A DNA stretch of 47,674 nt from Bacteroidales bacterium (lineage in GTDB: Bacteria > Bacteroidota > Bacteroidia > Bacteroidales > F082): contig JAFGYB010000014.1 in assembly GCA_016936355.1 (NCBI GenBank), positions 1 to 47,674 on the forward strand. The letters run 5' to 3'. A program made the position numbers and the translations under genes. Below the pieces are notes generated by a model. The model saw only the letters and a program-made list of their open reading frames with translations, did not search any database and was not told where the DNA came from. Positions 34,530-42,803 of the stretch are shown one piece after another. How positions within the stretch are numbered: position 1 is the stretch's first letter; every line of letters starts with the position of its first letter.

Positions 34530-35995
34530 CAGGATAAAACCCGTTCTTTTTCTTGTAACACGTATGCAAACAGTTCACTGGCGTGATCGCCCAGTATCTC
34601 AATTTTCGAAATATCAATGGTGCCGTTCAGGTATTGAAATTTGATTACGTCTTTCCCGTCCATATAGGACGGAATAATCCCGCTGAAAAAGAACTTCTCC
34701 TTTTCCAGGGATTCGATGAGTTCCGAAAGGTCACTTTCCTCCAGCGGCAGGTATAAAAAGATCACATATGCCTTCATCGTATACAGCAGGTCGTACAGCG
34801 AACGCTTGATTTCTGGCAGGTTCAACTTTCCGAATCGCTTTACAGTAATTTCTCCAAATCCCCAGTCGGAAGAATAGGCCGACAACACCTGTCCCGGTTC
34901 TTCTTGATCCATCATTTCCTTCGTTCCTTCCTGAAAAGGGATGGCAAGTTCCGCGTAGATCTTTTGAATCACTTCCCGGTGGCGCTCCGGCAGGAACAGC
35001 GTCCGTTCTCTTTGTTTGAACGGTTTGAAATACAACATACAGCTTTCGCGTTGCGACAACGACTGGTTGATCTGCCGGAAGCTCAGTTTCTCCGGCACCA
35101 GAGCAAACGTAAACCCGCAGGGCTGGGAACCGAATTTTAAATTGACTTTCTGGCTGTAGCTGTGAGAGGTGACCGGTTGCGACATGATGCCTTCCAACTG
35201 CAGGTTTACCGCTTTCTTTTCCAGGAGGTCTCTCATCTTACCCATCAGATTGAACCCTCTGTATCCGGGCGAAACGACGGCTTGTCCGCTTTCGGCGATG
35301 GATCCCAAACCCGGTCGTTCGAGGGCGTAATGGCCCACCACTTCCTCTGTTGTTTTATCGCAGCACACCACAGAAATCAATTTACCCGAGGCGTTCAGTT
35401 TGGCAATTTTTTCAGGATAATATAAATCCTCGTTGGGATAGGTATAACCATAGGCACGATAGATCGTTCTGGAAATCCTGATGGCATCGCCTTCCCGGAA
35501 ATCGCGAACCTCCACATCCTCAGGACCGGTTGCTTTTCCCGTTTCACGGGGTGCATCATTTTCCAAAAGTGTGATGATGTCCCGGTGCGGAATCTCAAAG
35601 GACAGTCGAAATTCTTTTCCCTCGTGCCCGTGATTGATCCATTCCACATTATCGGCATACTGCCGGATCAGAAACAATTCCATGCCTTCGGTATCCAGCA
35701 CATCCAAATCGGCTGCCGGATGATATTCCCGGGCCAAACTATCATCAAAGGGAAGGCCTCTATCGAAAAAGGAAAGTTTGAAATACAAACTGTCCGTCGC
35801 CACCGTAATCCTGACCGTGGATTCCTCATCAGGAGTAAAAGAATTTTTAATCACCTGCAAAAAGGCCTCTTCCGAAACCAGCTTCAGCTTTTCCAGCAAT
35901 CGTTCAGGAAGACGAAACACCCGGGCACTTTCCACAACAAAAGACTGCAACACCGGCAGCATTTCAACTTTGTTGGGTATGTGTAGTGCATTCAT
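34529..35995 (-). CDS. RsbW-like ATPase fused to GNAT acetyltransferase, first gene of operon
   Basis: 488 residues. About 1-145 is an anti-sigma-kinase-like ATPase fold with G1 box FFDRGLPFDD (78-83 core) and G2-like GMELFLIRQYADNVEW, but its N-box reads SEEAFLQVIKNSF with Gln where Asn is expected. About 160-300 is a GNAT domain (VRDFREGDAIRISRTIYRAYG; VSPGYRGFNLMGKM as the acetyl-CoA loop). About 300-488 is a second alpha/beta region, possibly a degenerate GNAT repeat. Likely couples partner switching to acylation or acetylation of a product or protein. The acetylated target is unknown. Confidence 0.82.
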   Translation of the reverse strand: MNALHIPNKVEMLPVLQSFVVESARVFRLPERLLEKLKLVSEEAFLQVIKNSFTPDEESTVRITVATDSLYFKLSFFDRGLPFDDSLAREYHPAADLDVLDTEGMELFLIRQYADNVEWINHGHEGKEFRLSFEIPHRDIITLLENDAPRETGKATGPEDVEVRDFREGDAIRISRTIYRAYGYTYPNEDLYYPEKIAKLNASGKLISVVCCDKTTEEVVGHYALERPGLGSIAESGQAVVSPGYRGFNLMGKMRDLLEKKAVNLQLEGIMSQPVTSHSYSQKVNLKFGSQPCGFTFALVPEKLSFRQINQSLSQRESCMLYFKPFKQRERTLFLPERHREVIQKIYAELAIPFQEGTKEMMDQEEPGQVLSAYSSDWGFGEITVKRFGKLNLPEIKRSLYDLLYTMKAYVIFLYLPLEESDLSELIESLEKEKFFFSGIIPSYMDGKDVIKFQYLNGTIDISKIEILGDHASELFAYVLQEKERVLS

Positions 35996-36061
35996 TGCCT
36001 TGCCGGAATGATCGGCGTTTTTGGGTTAATTTTCAGGTTTCGATGTATGTTACGTCCTTAA

Positions 36062-36095
36062 CAAATTTAGGCAGAAATTCTTATGATGACAAAAA
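36062..36095 (-). promoter_or_regulatory. Promoter of the LuxC/LuxE-partner-switch operon
   Basis: On the minus strand a TTTTTG (36090-36095) and the -7 element TAAATTTG (36062-36069) are 20 bases apart, the best Bacteroidota promoter match in the window together with that of the peroxiredoxin. It lies 66 bases before the first ATG at 35995. No other promoter-like site was found between the nine genes, which have gaps of at most 17 bases. Confidence 0.75.
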
Positions 36096-36144
36096 TCTCT
36101 GTGCTTTTCTGATGTAATTCAGAAAAACGGAAGTGATCTAAGCA

Positions 36145-36175
36145 AAAAAGGAAGTTCAAATGAACTTCCTTTTTC
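36145..36175 (-). terminator. Terminator of the copper operon
   Basis: GGAAGTTCA pairs with TGAACTTCC across two bases, flanked by A- and T-runs, so it can work on both strands. It lies about 40 bases past the heavy-metal-binding gene, just upstream of the LuxC operon promoter. Confidence 0.88.
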
Positions 36176-36213
36176 CGTGTTTGGTTGCCTGTTAAAAGGC
36201 TTTTGGGAGGCAA

Positions 36214-36585
36214 TTACTTGTATTTGAAACCGTGTTCTTTTAAATTATTCTTCACCTGCTGCACGGTCATTTCACGCAGCTTCATACCACAGAGCGGACA
36301 AGTGCCCGGTTGGTCGGAAATCACATTCCAGTCCATCACGTCTTCGTACAATTTTCCATCGTGATTTTTGTCCAGCGCTTCCACATTGATCATCCCTTTT
36401 CTGACGATGGAATTTTTGTTTGCCATTTGGGTTGTGTCGGCAGAATGCATTTTCATTTTCTTCATTCCGGCCATCTTTTCTTTGGTTTGCTTGTGCTGGG
36501 CCTGATTCATCAGGGCGTTGCCGGCAAAGGTTTCTCCCGTAAGGAAGAAGCCCATAAGCAGAAAAAATATAATTTGCTTTTTCAT
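36214..36585 (-). CDS. Secreted heavy-metal-binding protein with CPLCGM motif
   Basis: 123 residues. A signal peptide (about 1-21) is followed by a Met/His/Lys-rich stretch (MAGMKKMKMHSADTTQM), an EF-hand-like DKNHDGKLYED and the metal motif PGTCPLCGMKLREMT. The last motif is the same type as the repeats in the CopA-like ATPase upstream, so it probably binds Cu(I) or a similar soft metal in the periplasm. Last gene of the copper unit (34 bases after the ATPase). Confidence 0.82.
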   Translation of the reverse strand: MKKQIIFFLLMGFFLTGETFAGNALMNQAQHKQTKEKMAGMKKMKMHSADTTQMANKNSIVRKGMINVEALDKNHDGKLYEDVMDWNVISDQPGTCPLCGMKLREMTVQQVKNNLKEHGFKYK

Positions 36586-36619
36586 GAATTTGTGATTTAA
36601 AAAATTAATAATACGCGCT

Positions 36620-39496
36620 CTAACTTCTTCTCAATCGCAGGGCGTTGCTGATCACCGATACCGAGCTGAAGCTCATGGCGGCAGCCGCGATAATCGGACT
36701 CAGCAGCAGGCCAAATACCGGGTACAATACACCGGCGGCAATCGGCACGCCAACGGAGTTGTATACAAATGCAAAAAACAGGTTCTGTTTGATGTTTCGC
36801 ATCACCTTTTGACTCAGCTCGCGCGCTCTGACAATGCCATTCAGGTCGCCTTTCACCAAAGTGATTTCCGCACTCTGCATGGCGATATCCGTGCCGGTTC
36901 CCATGGCAATACCAATGTTGGCCAGCGTCAGCGCCGGGGCATCGTTGATGCCGTCACCGGCCACCGCCACAATATGTCCTTTGTCCTGCAGTTCTTTTAC
37001 TTTGTTGTATTTGTCTTCGGGGAGGCAGTCGGCCTGGTACTCATCAATGCCCAATTCATGGGCAATGGTTTTGGCCGTGTGTTCGTTGTCTCCGGTCAGC
37101 ATGATCACCTTCAATCCCGATTTGTGTAATGCCCGGATGGCTTTCGCCGAAGTGGCTTTGATTTGATCAGCCACACTGACCATCCCCGCGATCTTGTGAT
37201 CCACTACCAGCAACATCACCGTTTGTCCTTTTTCCTGCCATTGCACGACTTGCCGCGACTGCTCTTCCGTTAACGTTGCCTTTACGTCTTCCAGCAGTCG
37301 TGTATTTCCCAGACCTGCTTTCTTACCCTGAATTGTAGCCACAACTCCTTTTCCGGAAAGGGCTTCAAAACCGGTCACCTCATCCAGTGTCAACTGGTGT
37401 TCTTTAGCCCCGCGCACAATGGCTTCCGCTACGGGATGTTCACTGTTTTTATCCAGCGAAGCTGCCAGTTTCAGTATGTCTTTATCGGTATATTTTTCGT
37501 CAAAAGAGACAAAGGAGTTCAGGCTGGGTTTGCCTTCGGTCAGTGTTCCGGTTTTATCGACAATCAACGTGTCTACCTTGCTCATTTCTTCAATAGCCCG
37601 TGCCTCTTTCACCAGCACTCCCGATTGTGCCGCCCGGCCGGTTCCCACCATTACAGAGATAGGCGTTGCCAGCCCCAAAGCACAGGGACAAGCGATCACC
37701 AGCACAGCGACGGCATTGACAAAAGCATACACCAGCGCCGGTTGCGGTCCCCATAAATACCAAATGAAGAATGTCAGTAGGGAGATAGAAACCACAATCT
37801 GTACGAAATATTTGGCTACTTTGTCGGCAATACCCTGGATGGGAGCCCGGGTGGAACCGGCTTTGTTGACCATGTCCACAATCTGCGCCAGCAAAGTATC
37901 CGAACCTACTTTTTCCGCTTTCATCCGGAAAGCCGTTTTTCCGTTTACGGTGCCACCGATCAGTTTTTCGCCTTTTGCTTTTTCCACGGGAATGGATTCT
38001 CCGGTAATCATGCTCTCATCAATAATTGCATTTCCATGATGCAAAAGCCCATCCACGGGAATTTTTTCTCCTGGTTTCACCTGTAAGATGTCGTCTGTCA
38101 TAACTTCTTCCAGCGGGATGTCTTTTTCTTCTCCGTCCCTGATCACATGCGCTACAGCAGGAACCAGGTTTAACAACTCTTTGATGGCCGAACTGGTTTT
38201 GCTGTGGGCGCGTAATTCGAGTACCTGACCCATCAATACCAGCGTCAAAATAAAGGCCGAAGCTTCAAAATACAAGTGCACATAACCCTGCGCATCTTTA
38301 AACTGTGCCGGAAAGAGGCCCGGTACGAGCATTGCCAGCACACTGAAAACAAAAGCGGCGCCCACACCCAGCGAAATCAGCGTCCACATATTGGGAGACC
38401 TGCGCCGTACGGAATTCCAACCCCGGACAAAAAACTCCCATCCGGCATAAAATACGACGGGAAGGGTGAGCGCAAATTCCGTCCAGCGCCAGAAAATTTC
38501 AGGGGCTATTTTGTTCCAATTCAGCCACGGAATCATCGAAGACATGCTGATGATCAGTACCGGAACGGAAAGTGCCAGTGCCAGCCAGAATTTTTTTACC
38601 ATGTCTTTATACGCTTTGACCTCCGCAGTAGGCTCTTCACTTTCACTCTTGCCGGGAGTGAACCCGGAAGTTTCCTGTATCAAATGCATTCCGCACACCG
38701 GACAGTCGCCGGGATGGTCATAAGTTTTGTCGCCTTCACAACGCATGGGGCAGTAATATCGGGTCCCCTTACCCGCTTTTTGGTCCGGATGCATGGCTTT
38801 TATCTGGGGCTTTTGGGCAGGATTCATCCCTTTCATGGGGTGTTTGGCCTTTTCCGGATCATAGCTGTCATCCACCGGAACCAGGTGCATACCACAAACT
38901 GAACATCTGCCCGGTTCATCATGGATTTGCTCCCCTTCGCAGTACATCGGGCAGTAATACTGGGTCGAAGCATGGTTTTGATGATCCGAAGACATGGTTT
39001 TTTCTATGTGTTTCATTCCGCTCAAAGGATGCTTCGCCTTCTCCGGATCATAAGTATCATCCACCGGAACCAGATGCATTCCGCACACCGAACAGCGACC
39101 CGGTTCATCGTGGATTTGTTCTCCTTCGCAGTACATCGGGCAATAGTATTTTGTCGCATCCACCATTGCATGGGGTTCCGTTTTGTGCGACTTCTGATGG
39201 TGATGTTCTTTCTGTTTTTGATAATTTTCACCCACAGGCACCAGATGCATCCCGCATACAGGGCAATCCTGAAATTCATCATAGGTTTTATCTCCTTCAC
39301 AGAACATCGGACAGTAATATTTTTCCGATTCACCGGCGACATCTTTTACCATCGAATGCGATGCGTGATGATGCATTGCTTTCTCTTCCTTTCCCTCCGG
39401 CACCAGATGCATGCCACATACCGGACAATCACCCGGCTCCTCATAGATTTTATTGCCCTCGCAATACATCGGGCAGTAATATTTATTTTCTCTCAT
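36620..39496 (-). CDS. copA: CopA-type Cu(I)-exporting P1B ATPase with five N-terminal metal-binding repeats
   Basis: 958 residues. Five copies of YYCPMxCEG...CxVCGMHL occur near 6-34, 59-88, 116-145, 179-208 and 246-275, separated by His/Lys-rich linkers. The pump follows: about eight membrane helices, CPC at 603-605, phosphorylated Asp647 in DKTGT, HP at 687-688, GDGIND at 847-852, YN at 912-913 and MSFSS at 941-945, the last two matching Cu(I)-specific P1B-1 pumps. No classical HMA (CxxC ferredoxin-like) domain is seen. Repeats 3 and 4 are nearly identical in protein and DNA. Inner-membrane copper export by family; up to ten Cys pairs could load metal. Confidence 0.95.
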   Translation of the reverse strand: MRENKYYCPMYCEGNKIYEEPGDCPVCGMHLVPEGKEEKAMHHHASHSMVKDVAGESEKYYCPMFCEGDKTYDEFQDCPVCGMHLVPVGENYQKQKEHHHQKSHKTEPHAMVDATKYYCPMYCEGEQIHDEPGRCSVCGMHLVPVDDTYDPEKAKHPLSGMKHIEKTMSSDHQNHASTQYYCPMYCEGEQIHDEPGRCSVCGMHLVPVDDSYDPEKAKHPMKGMNPAQKPQIKAMHPDQKAGKGTRYYCPMRCEGDKTYDHPGDCPVCGMHLIQETSGFTPGKSESEEPTAEVKAYKDMVKKFWLALALSVPVLIISMSSMIPWLNWNKIAPEIFWRWTEFALTLPVVFYAGWEFFVRGWNSVRRRSPNMWTLISLGVGAAFVFSVLAMLVPGLFPAQFKDAQGYVHLYFEASAFILTLVLMGQVLELRAHSKTSSAIKELLNLVPAVAHVIRDGEEKDIPLEEVMTDDILQVKPGEKIPVDGLLHHGNAIIDESMITGESIPVEKAKGEKLIGGTVNGKTAFRMKAEKVGSDTLLAQIVDMVNKAGSTRAPIQGIADKVAKYFVQIVVSISLLTFFIWYLWGPQPALVYAFVNAVAVLVIACPCALGLATPISVMVGTGRAAQSGVLVKEARAIEEMSKVDTLIVDKTGTLTEGKPSLNSFVSFDEKYTDKDILKLAASLDKNSEHPVAEAIVRGAKEHQLTLDEVTGFEALSGKGVVATIQGKKAGLGNTRLLEDVKATLTEEQSRQVVQWQEKGQTVMLLVVDHKIAGMVSVADQIKATSAKAIRALHKSGLKVIMLTGDNEHTAKTIAHELGIDEYQADCLPEDKYNKVKELQDKGHIVAVAGDGINDAPALTLANIGIAMGTGTDIAMQSAEITLVKGDLNGIVRARELSQKVMRNIKQNLFFAFVYNSVGVPIAAGVLYPVFGLLLSPIIAAAAMSFSSVSVISNALRLRRS

Positions 39497-39537
39497 TGTC
39501 TGTCCTTATGTTTTAAATGGTTTTCATGGATTGATTT

Positions 39538-39780
39538 TTAGAATTCTCCGTAGTGACTCAGCTCTTTAGCCACACGATCAAATTCTTCTCTACTGATTTC
39601 TCCGTTGGCATATCTTCGTTTCAGAATATCCAACGCGGAGGATGAATGACGGTGAGTGTAGTGCCCGTTTGCCGGCGCTAACAGTTTAACTAAAATGTAA
39701 ATCAAAACCGCCAGTACAATAATTCCGATTGGCCAGGCATATCCCATGCCCCATCCAAATCCATGTCCTAAATACATCAT
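39538..39780 (-). CDS. Small membrane protein with SHOCT domain
   Basis: 80 residues. Gly/Met-rich N-terminus (HGFGWGMGYAW), one membrane helix (about 16-34), then the C-terminal SHOCT motif ALDILKRRYANGEISREEFDRVAKEL. SHOCT proteins are common beside metal ATPases and are thought to mediate oligomerisation; the function is not defined. First gene of the copper unit, 41 bases before copA. ATGs at 39780 and 39777 are both possible starts. Confidence 0.9.
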   Translation of the reverse strand: MMYLGHGFGWGMGYAWPIGIIVLAVLIYILVKLLAPANGHYTHRHSSSALDILKRRYANGEISREEFDRVAKELSHYGEF

Positions 39781-39807
39781 GACTTTCTGTTTTAAAAATG
39801 ATTGTTT

Positions 39808-39845
39808 CAGTCGCAGTACGACTGTTGTTTTCTTTTACAAAAGTA
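39808..39845 (-). promoter_or_regulatory. Copper-operon promoter element with leader dyad
   Basis: The minus-strand -7 element TACTTTTG (39838-39845) lies 57 bases before the SHOCT gene. Just downstream of the expected transcription start is the dyad CAGTCG-N5-CGACTG (39808-39824), a candidate operator for a metal-responsive repressor. No such regulator gene is in the window. Confidence 0.55.
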
Positions 39846-39920
39846 GTTTCACAACTTCTCTCGGGCATTACATAATTATGGATAAGATTTATATATTCTT
39901 CCGGTTGGAAGAGCTACATA

Positions 39921-39950
39921 TGAAAAATCCCGGGCTGTTAGCCCGGGATT
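39921..39950 (-). terminator. Terminator after the DUF302 gene
   Basis: AATCCCGGGCT and AGCCCGGGATT (11-bp perfect stem, 3-base loop, 39926-39950) followed on the minus strand by a short T-run. It lies about 43 bases past the DUF302 stop. Confidence 0.8.
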
Positions 39951-39992
39951 CAGTAGTGACTTTTAGAATTGGTTTCGGGAACGACCTTCAGA

Positions 39993-40379
39993 TCATAAGT
40001 CTGTCAAGGCCTGTTGAAGTTTGGCTTTGATTTCTGTGGAAAGCTCCTGAACCACTTCGCTGGGGACTTCCTTCACCGCAGCAACCGGATCAATAATGCC
40101 TACATCAAAACCGCTTTTTGCTTGTTGAACAATGACATTACAAGGCAACAGGGTGCCCATGTACTGATCGGCATTCAGGGCTTTGAGTGCGGCAGGCGGG
40201 TTGCAGGCAAACAGGACTTTGTAGGGTCGGTAATCCACATCCAGCTTGGCTTTTAATACTTTCTGAAAATCGATTTCGGCTAAAATACCAAAACCCTGTG
40301 TTTTCAACACATCCGCCACTTTGTTTACCGCTTCATCCAACGAATCGGAAGGAATTGTTTTTGAAAAATAATAGGCCAT
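39993..40379 (-). CDS. DUF302 domain protein
   Basis: 128 residues, no signal peptide. Family blocks: SLDEAVNKVADVLKTQGFGILAEIDFQKVLKAKLDVDYRPYKVLFACNPPAALKAL and NVIVQQAKSGFDVGIIDP, including the conserved CNP motif. DUF302 proteins are small, soluble and of unknown role; they are often found near metal or sulfur genes, as here beside the copper cluster. Monocistronic, with its own terminator. Confidence 0.93.
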   Translation of the reverse strand: MAYYFSKTIPSDSLDEAVNKVADVLKTQGFGILAEIDFQKVLKAKLDVDYRPYKVLFACNPPAALKALNADQYMGTLLPCNVIVQQAKSGFDVGIIDPVAAVKEVPSEVVQELSTEIKAKLQQALTDL

Positions 40380-40599
40380 GATTTGTTATTTATTAATTGT
40401 GAATTATTATCAGTTACTGCCTCACAAAAAAAAGAAAATTATATTAACCCGCCACCACACCGACTATTAATTTAAGTTAAGTCCGCTTACTTTTTATTGA
40501 TTCTTTTCGCATACGGCCGATTTCAGCGATAATTGTTGGGGGAATTATTTATTTTTCTTAAATTAGCCTACAGATCGAATCGGGTGAACTGAGATTGCT

Positions 40600-40607
40600 T
40601 AATTTTG
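40600..40607 (+). promoter_or_regulatory. Bacteroidota -7 element for the first tandem Usp gene
   Basis: TAATTTTG ends 4 bases before the ATG at 40612, so transcription would start at or after that codon; it favours the in-frame ATG at 40633. Confidence 0.5.
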
Positions 40608-40632
40608 TCGTATGGACAATAACAGTACTGCC

Positions 40633-41481
40633 ATGAAAACACTCGTTGTTGCTTATGATTTCTCTAAAAATGCTGAACATGCCCTGAAATACGCCATGTT
40701 TTTTGCCCAGCGTTTATCCGCTACCGTACATCTGGTTTGGATAGACAACTCCTGTTCCAACGAAATGCTGGACACCATCGAAGAAGAACTTCGCATTGAA
40801 AAAAAGAATTTCCTGAAAGGGCTGATCAAAGAGTGGGAAGAACAGATTCCCGGCATCCGTATGAAATACCATCTGGGAAAGGGAAAGGTGTATCAGGAAG
40901 TATCCAAAACCGCTACCCGGCTGAAAGCCGATGTATTGTTTGCCGGCACCCACGGCATCAGCGGGTATGAGCAGTACTGGATTGGCAGCAATGCCTATCG
41001 GATCACCACCTCCGCTCCTTGCCCGGTGGTTACCGTACGGTGTCATTATGAAATACCGGAAAAACTGAACCGGATTTTGCTCCCCCTGGACAGTTCAATG
41101 GAAACCAGGAAAAAGCTTCCGTTTGCTGTTGAACTGGCTGAGTTGTTCGGCGCTGAGATCCATTTATTGAAGATCTATAATTCGCCCCTGAGTGTGATCC
41201 GGAAACGGATTGACCAGTTTGGCGAAGAAGCCGAAAAATATCTGAAAGAATCCGGCGTACATTACACGTTGTCGGCATTGGAGGCGACCAACGTAGCTAC
41301 CACCATCTTGAATTATGCGGAAGAAAACAAAATTGACCTGATCACCATTATGACGGAACAGGAAACCACCACCGCCAGCAGGTTTTTAGGCCCCTATGCC
41401 CAGCAGCTTATCAACAGTGCCCTGATGCCGGTCATGAGTTTGCGGGCCACTTATTACAGTCAGGAAGAAAATGAATTTTAA
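40633..41481 (+). CDS. Universal stress protein, two Usp domains (paralogue 1)
   Basis: 282 residues from ATG 40633 (MKTLVVAYDFS); an ATG at 40612 would add seven residues but sits at the predicted transcription start. Usp domain 1 spans about 1-140 with the ATP loop GTHGISGYEQYWIGSNAYRI; domain 2 (about 145-282) starts NRILLPLDSSMETRKKL and contains TIMTEQETTTASRFLGPYAQQLI instead of a G-loop. The same architecture and the peptide MTEQETTTA are shared with the gene at 41969, so the two are duplicates. Cytoplasmic stress protein by family. Confidence 0.92.
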   Translation: MKTLVVAYDFSKNAEHALKYAMFFAQRLSATVHLVWIDNSCSNEMLDTIEEELRIEKKNFLKGLIKEWEEQIPGIRMKYHLGKGKVYQEVSKTATRLKADVLFAGTHGISGYEQYWIGSNAYRITTSAPCPVVTVRCHYEIPEKLNRILLPLDSSMETRKKLPFAVELAELFGAEIHLLKIYNSPLSVIRKRIDQFGEEAEKYLKESGVHYTLSALEATNVATTILNYAEENKIDLITIMTEQETTTASRFLGPYAQQLINSALMPVMSLRATYYSQEENEF

Positions 41482-41494
41482 GGATCGAAGAATT

Positions 41495-41911
41495 ATGGAT
41501 AAAAAAGTCATCATCGTGTTGGCAGGATTGATGTTGTGGAGCATCGGGCTGGTTGCTCAGGATACAGACAGTATTCCCGATTACCGTTCGATGTATCATG
41601 GAGATGCGCGCATTGACTCGGTATTGCGGCTGGATTACATGCAAAACACCCGGTATCCGACCATTCCGGGTTACCGGATTCAAATCTACAAAGGTTCGGG
41701 AAACAATGCGCTGAACCGGGCACTGGATGTGCAGAAAAGCTTTGAACGACGGTACGACGCTAAGGCTTATGTTACCTTTAACGAACCCTATTACCGGGTT
41801 CGGGTAGGCGACTTTCGTACCCGGCTGGATGCCATCCGTTTTCTCAATCAGATCAAAGGCCGTTATCCGCTGGCCTGGGAAATCAAGGATAAGATCCGGT
41901 TCTCAGAGTAG
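41495..41911 (+). CDS. Secreted SPOR-domain protein
   Basis: 138 residues from ATG 41495 (MDKKVIIVLAG); a start at 41471 would overlap the Usp gene. Signal peptide about 1-21 ending GLVAQ, no clear lipobox. The C-terminal half (IPGYRIQIYKGSGNNALNRA, then YYRVRVGDFRTRLDAIRFLNQIK) is a SPOR domain, which binds denuded peptidoglycan. Probably a periplasmic protein at sites of septal wall turnover. It starts 13 bases after the Usp gene, so co-transcription is likely. Confidence 0.85.
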   Translation: MDKKVIIVLAGLMLWSIGLVAQDTDSIPDYRSMYHGDARIDSVLRLDYMQNTRYPTIPGYRIQIYKGSGNNALNRALDVQKSFERRYDAKAYVTFNEPYYRVRVGDFRTRLDAIRFLNQIKGRYPLAWEIKDKIRFSE

Positions 41912-41968
41912 TCTGGCCGGCACTGGTGACAAAGAAAAAACGAAGGCACACACATAAAACTTAAAACC

Positions 41969-42796
41969 ATGAAAAGAATAGTGGTGGGTATCGATTTTTC
42001 AGCTTGTTCACTCAACGCACTGGAGCACGCTGTCAGCATTGCAAAAAAAGCCAATGCAGGCATTACCATGGCCTGGGCCAATCACCTGGATTATTCCAAG
42101 GAGATTTTCTCCATGGAACCTGAAAACCTTCAAAAGGAGGTAGCCAAACGTTTCGAAAAAATCATAAAACAATACCGTCCCGAACTGGGCGATAACCTTG
42201 ATTACGAAATCGGGAAAGGGAAGGTGTACAAAGTAATTTGTGACGTGGCCCACAAGACCGATGCTTTTCTGATTATTGTGGGAACCCACGGGTCGTCCGG
42301 TTTTGAAGAATTCTGGATCGGCAGCAACGCCAACCGCATCGTCAGTGCCAGCAAACTGCCCATCATTACCATCCGGGCCGGTTTCAAATCCGACATCAAA
42401 CTGAAGACCATCGTAATGCCACTCGACAGCACGGTAATCACCCGCCAGAAGGTACCGTTTACCGCCTTACTGGCCAAATATTTCGATGCTGAAATTCATG
42501 TGTTGGGCGTCCATACTTCTTCGCTCGACGACATCCGTTACCGGATTCAGAACTACGTTTCACAAACCCAGACTTATCTGAAAGAAAACAACGTACGGTT
42601 CAAATCCGTATTTGTCGACACCCACAACATTTCGGATGCAGTGATTGACTATGCCAACAAGGTGGATGCGCAACTGATTTCCATTATGACGGAACAGGAA
42701 ACCACCACGGCCAACCTGTGGCTCGGTCCCTATGCGCCGCAGATGGTCAACCATTCGGCCATTCCGGTACTCAGCATCCATCCGGAACGAATCTGA
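41969..42796 (+). CDS. Universal stress protein, two Usp domains (paralogue 2)
   Basis: 275 residues starting MKRIVVGIDFSACSLNALEHAV. The domain 1 ATP loop is GTHGSSGFEEFWIGSNANRI; domain 2 contains IMTEQETTTANLWLGPYAPQMV, nearly the same as paralogue 1. This is clearly a tandem duplicate, with the SPOR gene between the copies. The ATG follows AACTTAAAACC 58 bases after the SPOR stop. Cytoplasmic, likely nucleotide-binding through domain 1 only. Confidence 0.92.
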   Translation: MKRIVVGIDFSACSLNALEHAVSIAKKANAGITMAWANHLDYSKEIFSMEPENLQKEVAKRFEKIIKQYRPELGDNLDYEIGKGKVYKVICDVAHKTDAFLIIVGTHGSSGFEEFWIGSNANRIVSASKLPIITIRAGFKSDIKLKTIVMPLDSTVITRQKVPFTALLAKYFDAEIHVLGVHTSSLDDIRYRIQNYVSQTQTYLKENNVRFKSVFVDTHNISDAVIDYANKVDAQLISIMTEQETTTANLWLGPYAPQMVNHSAIPVLSIHPERI

Positions 42797-42803
42797 TCAG
42801 CCT

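Noticed and set aside
24406..35995. A bioluminescence (lux) operon
   Set aside because: LuxC- and LuxE-like genes are present, but no luxA, luxB or luxD-like gene is seen, and the order and partners differ from lux operons.
38860..39480. CRISPR-like spaced repeats
   Set aside because: The repeated DNA is in frame and encodes the metal-binding repeats of the copper ATPase; spacing and lengths vary.
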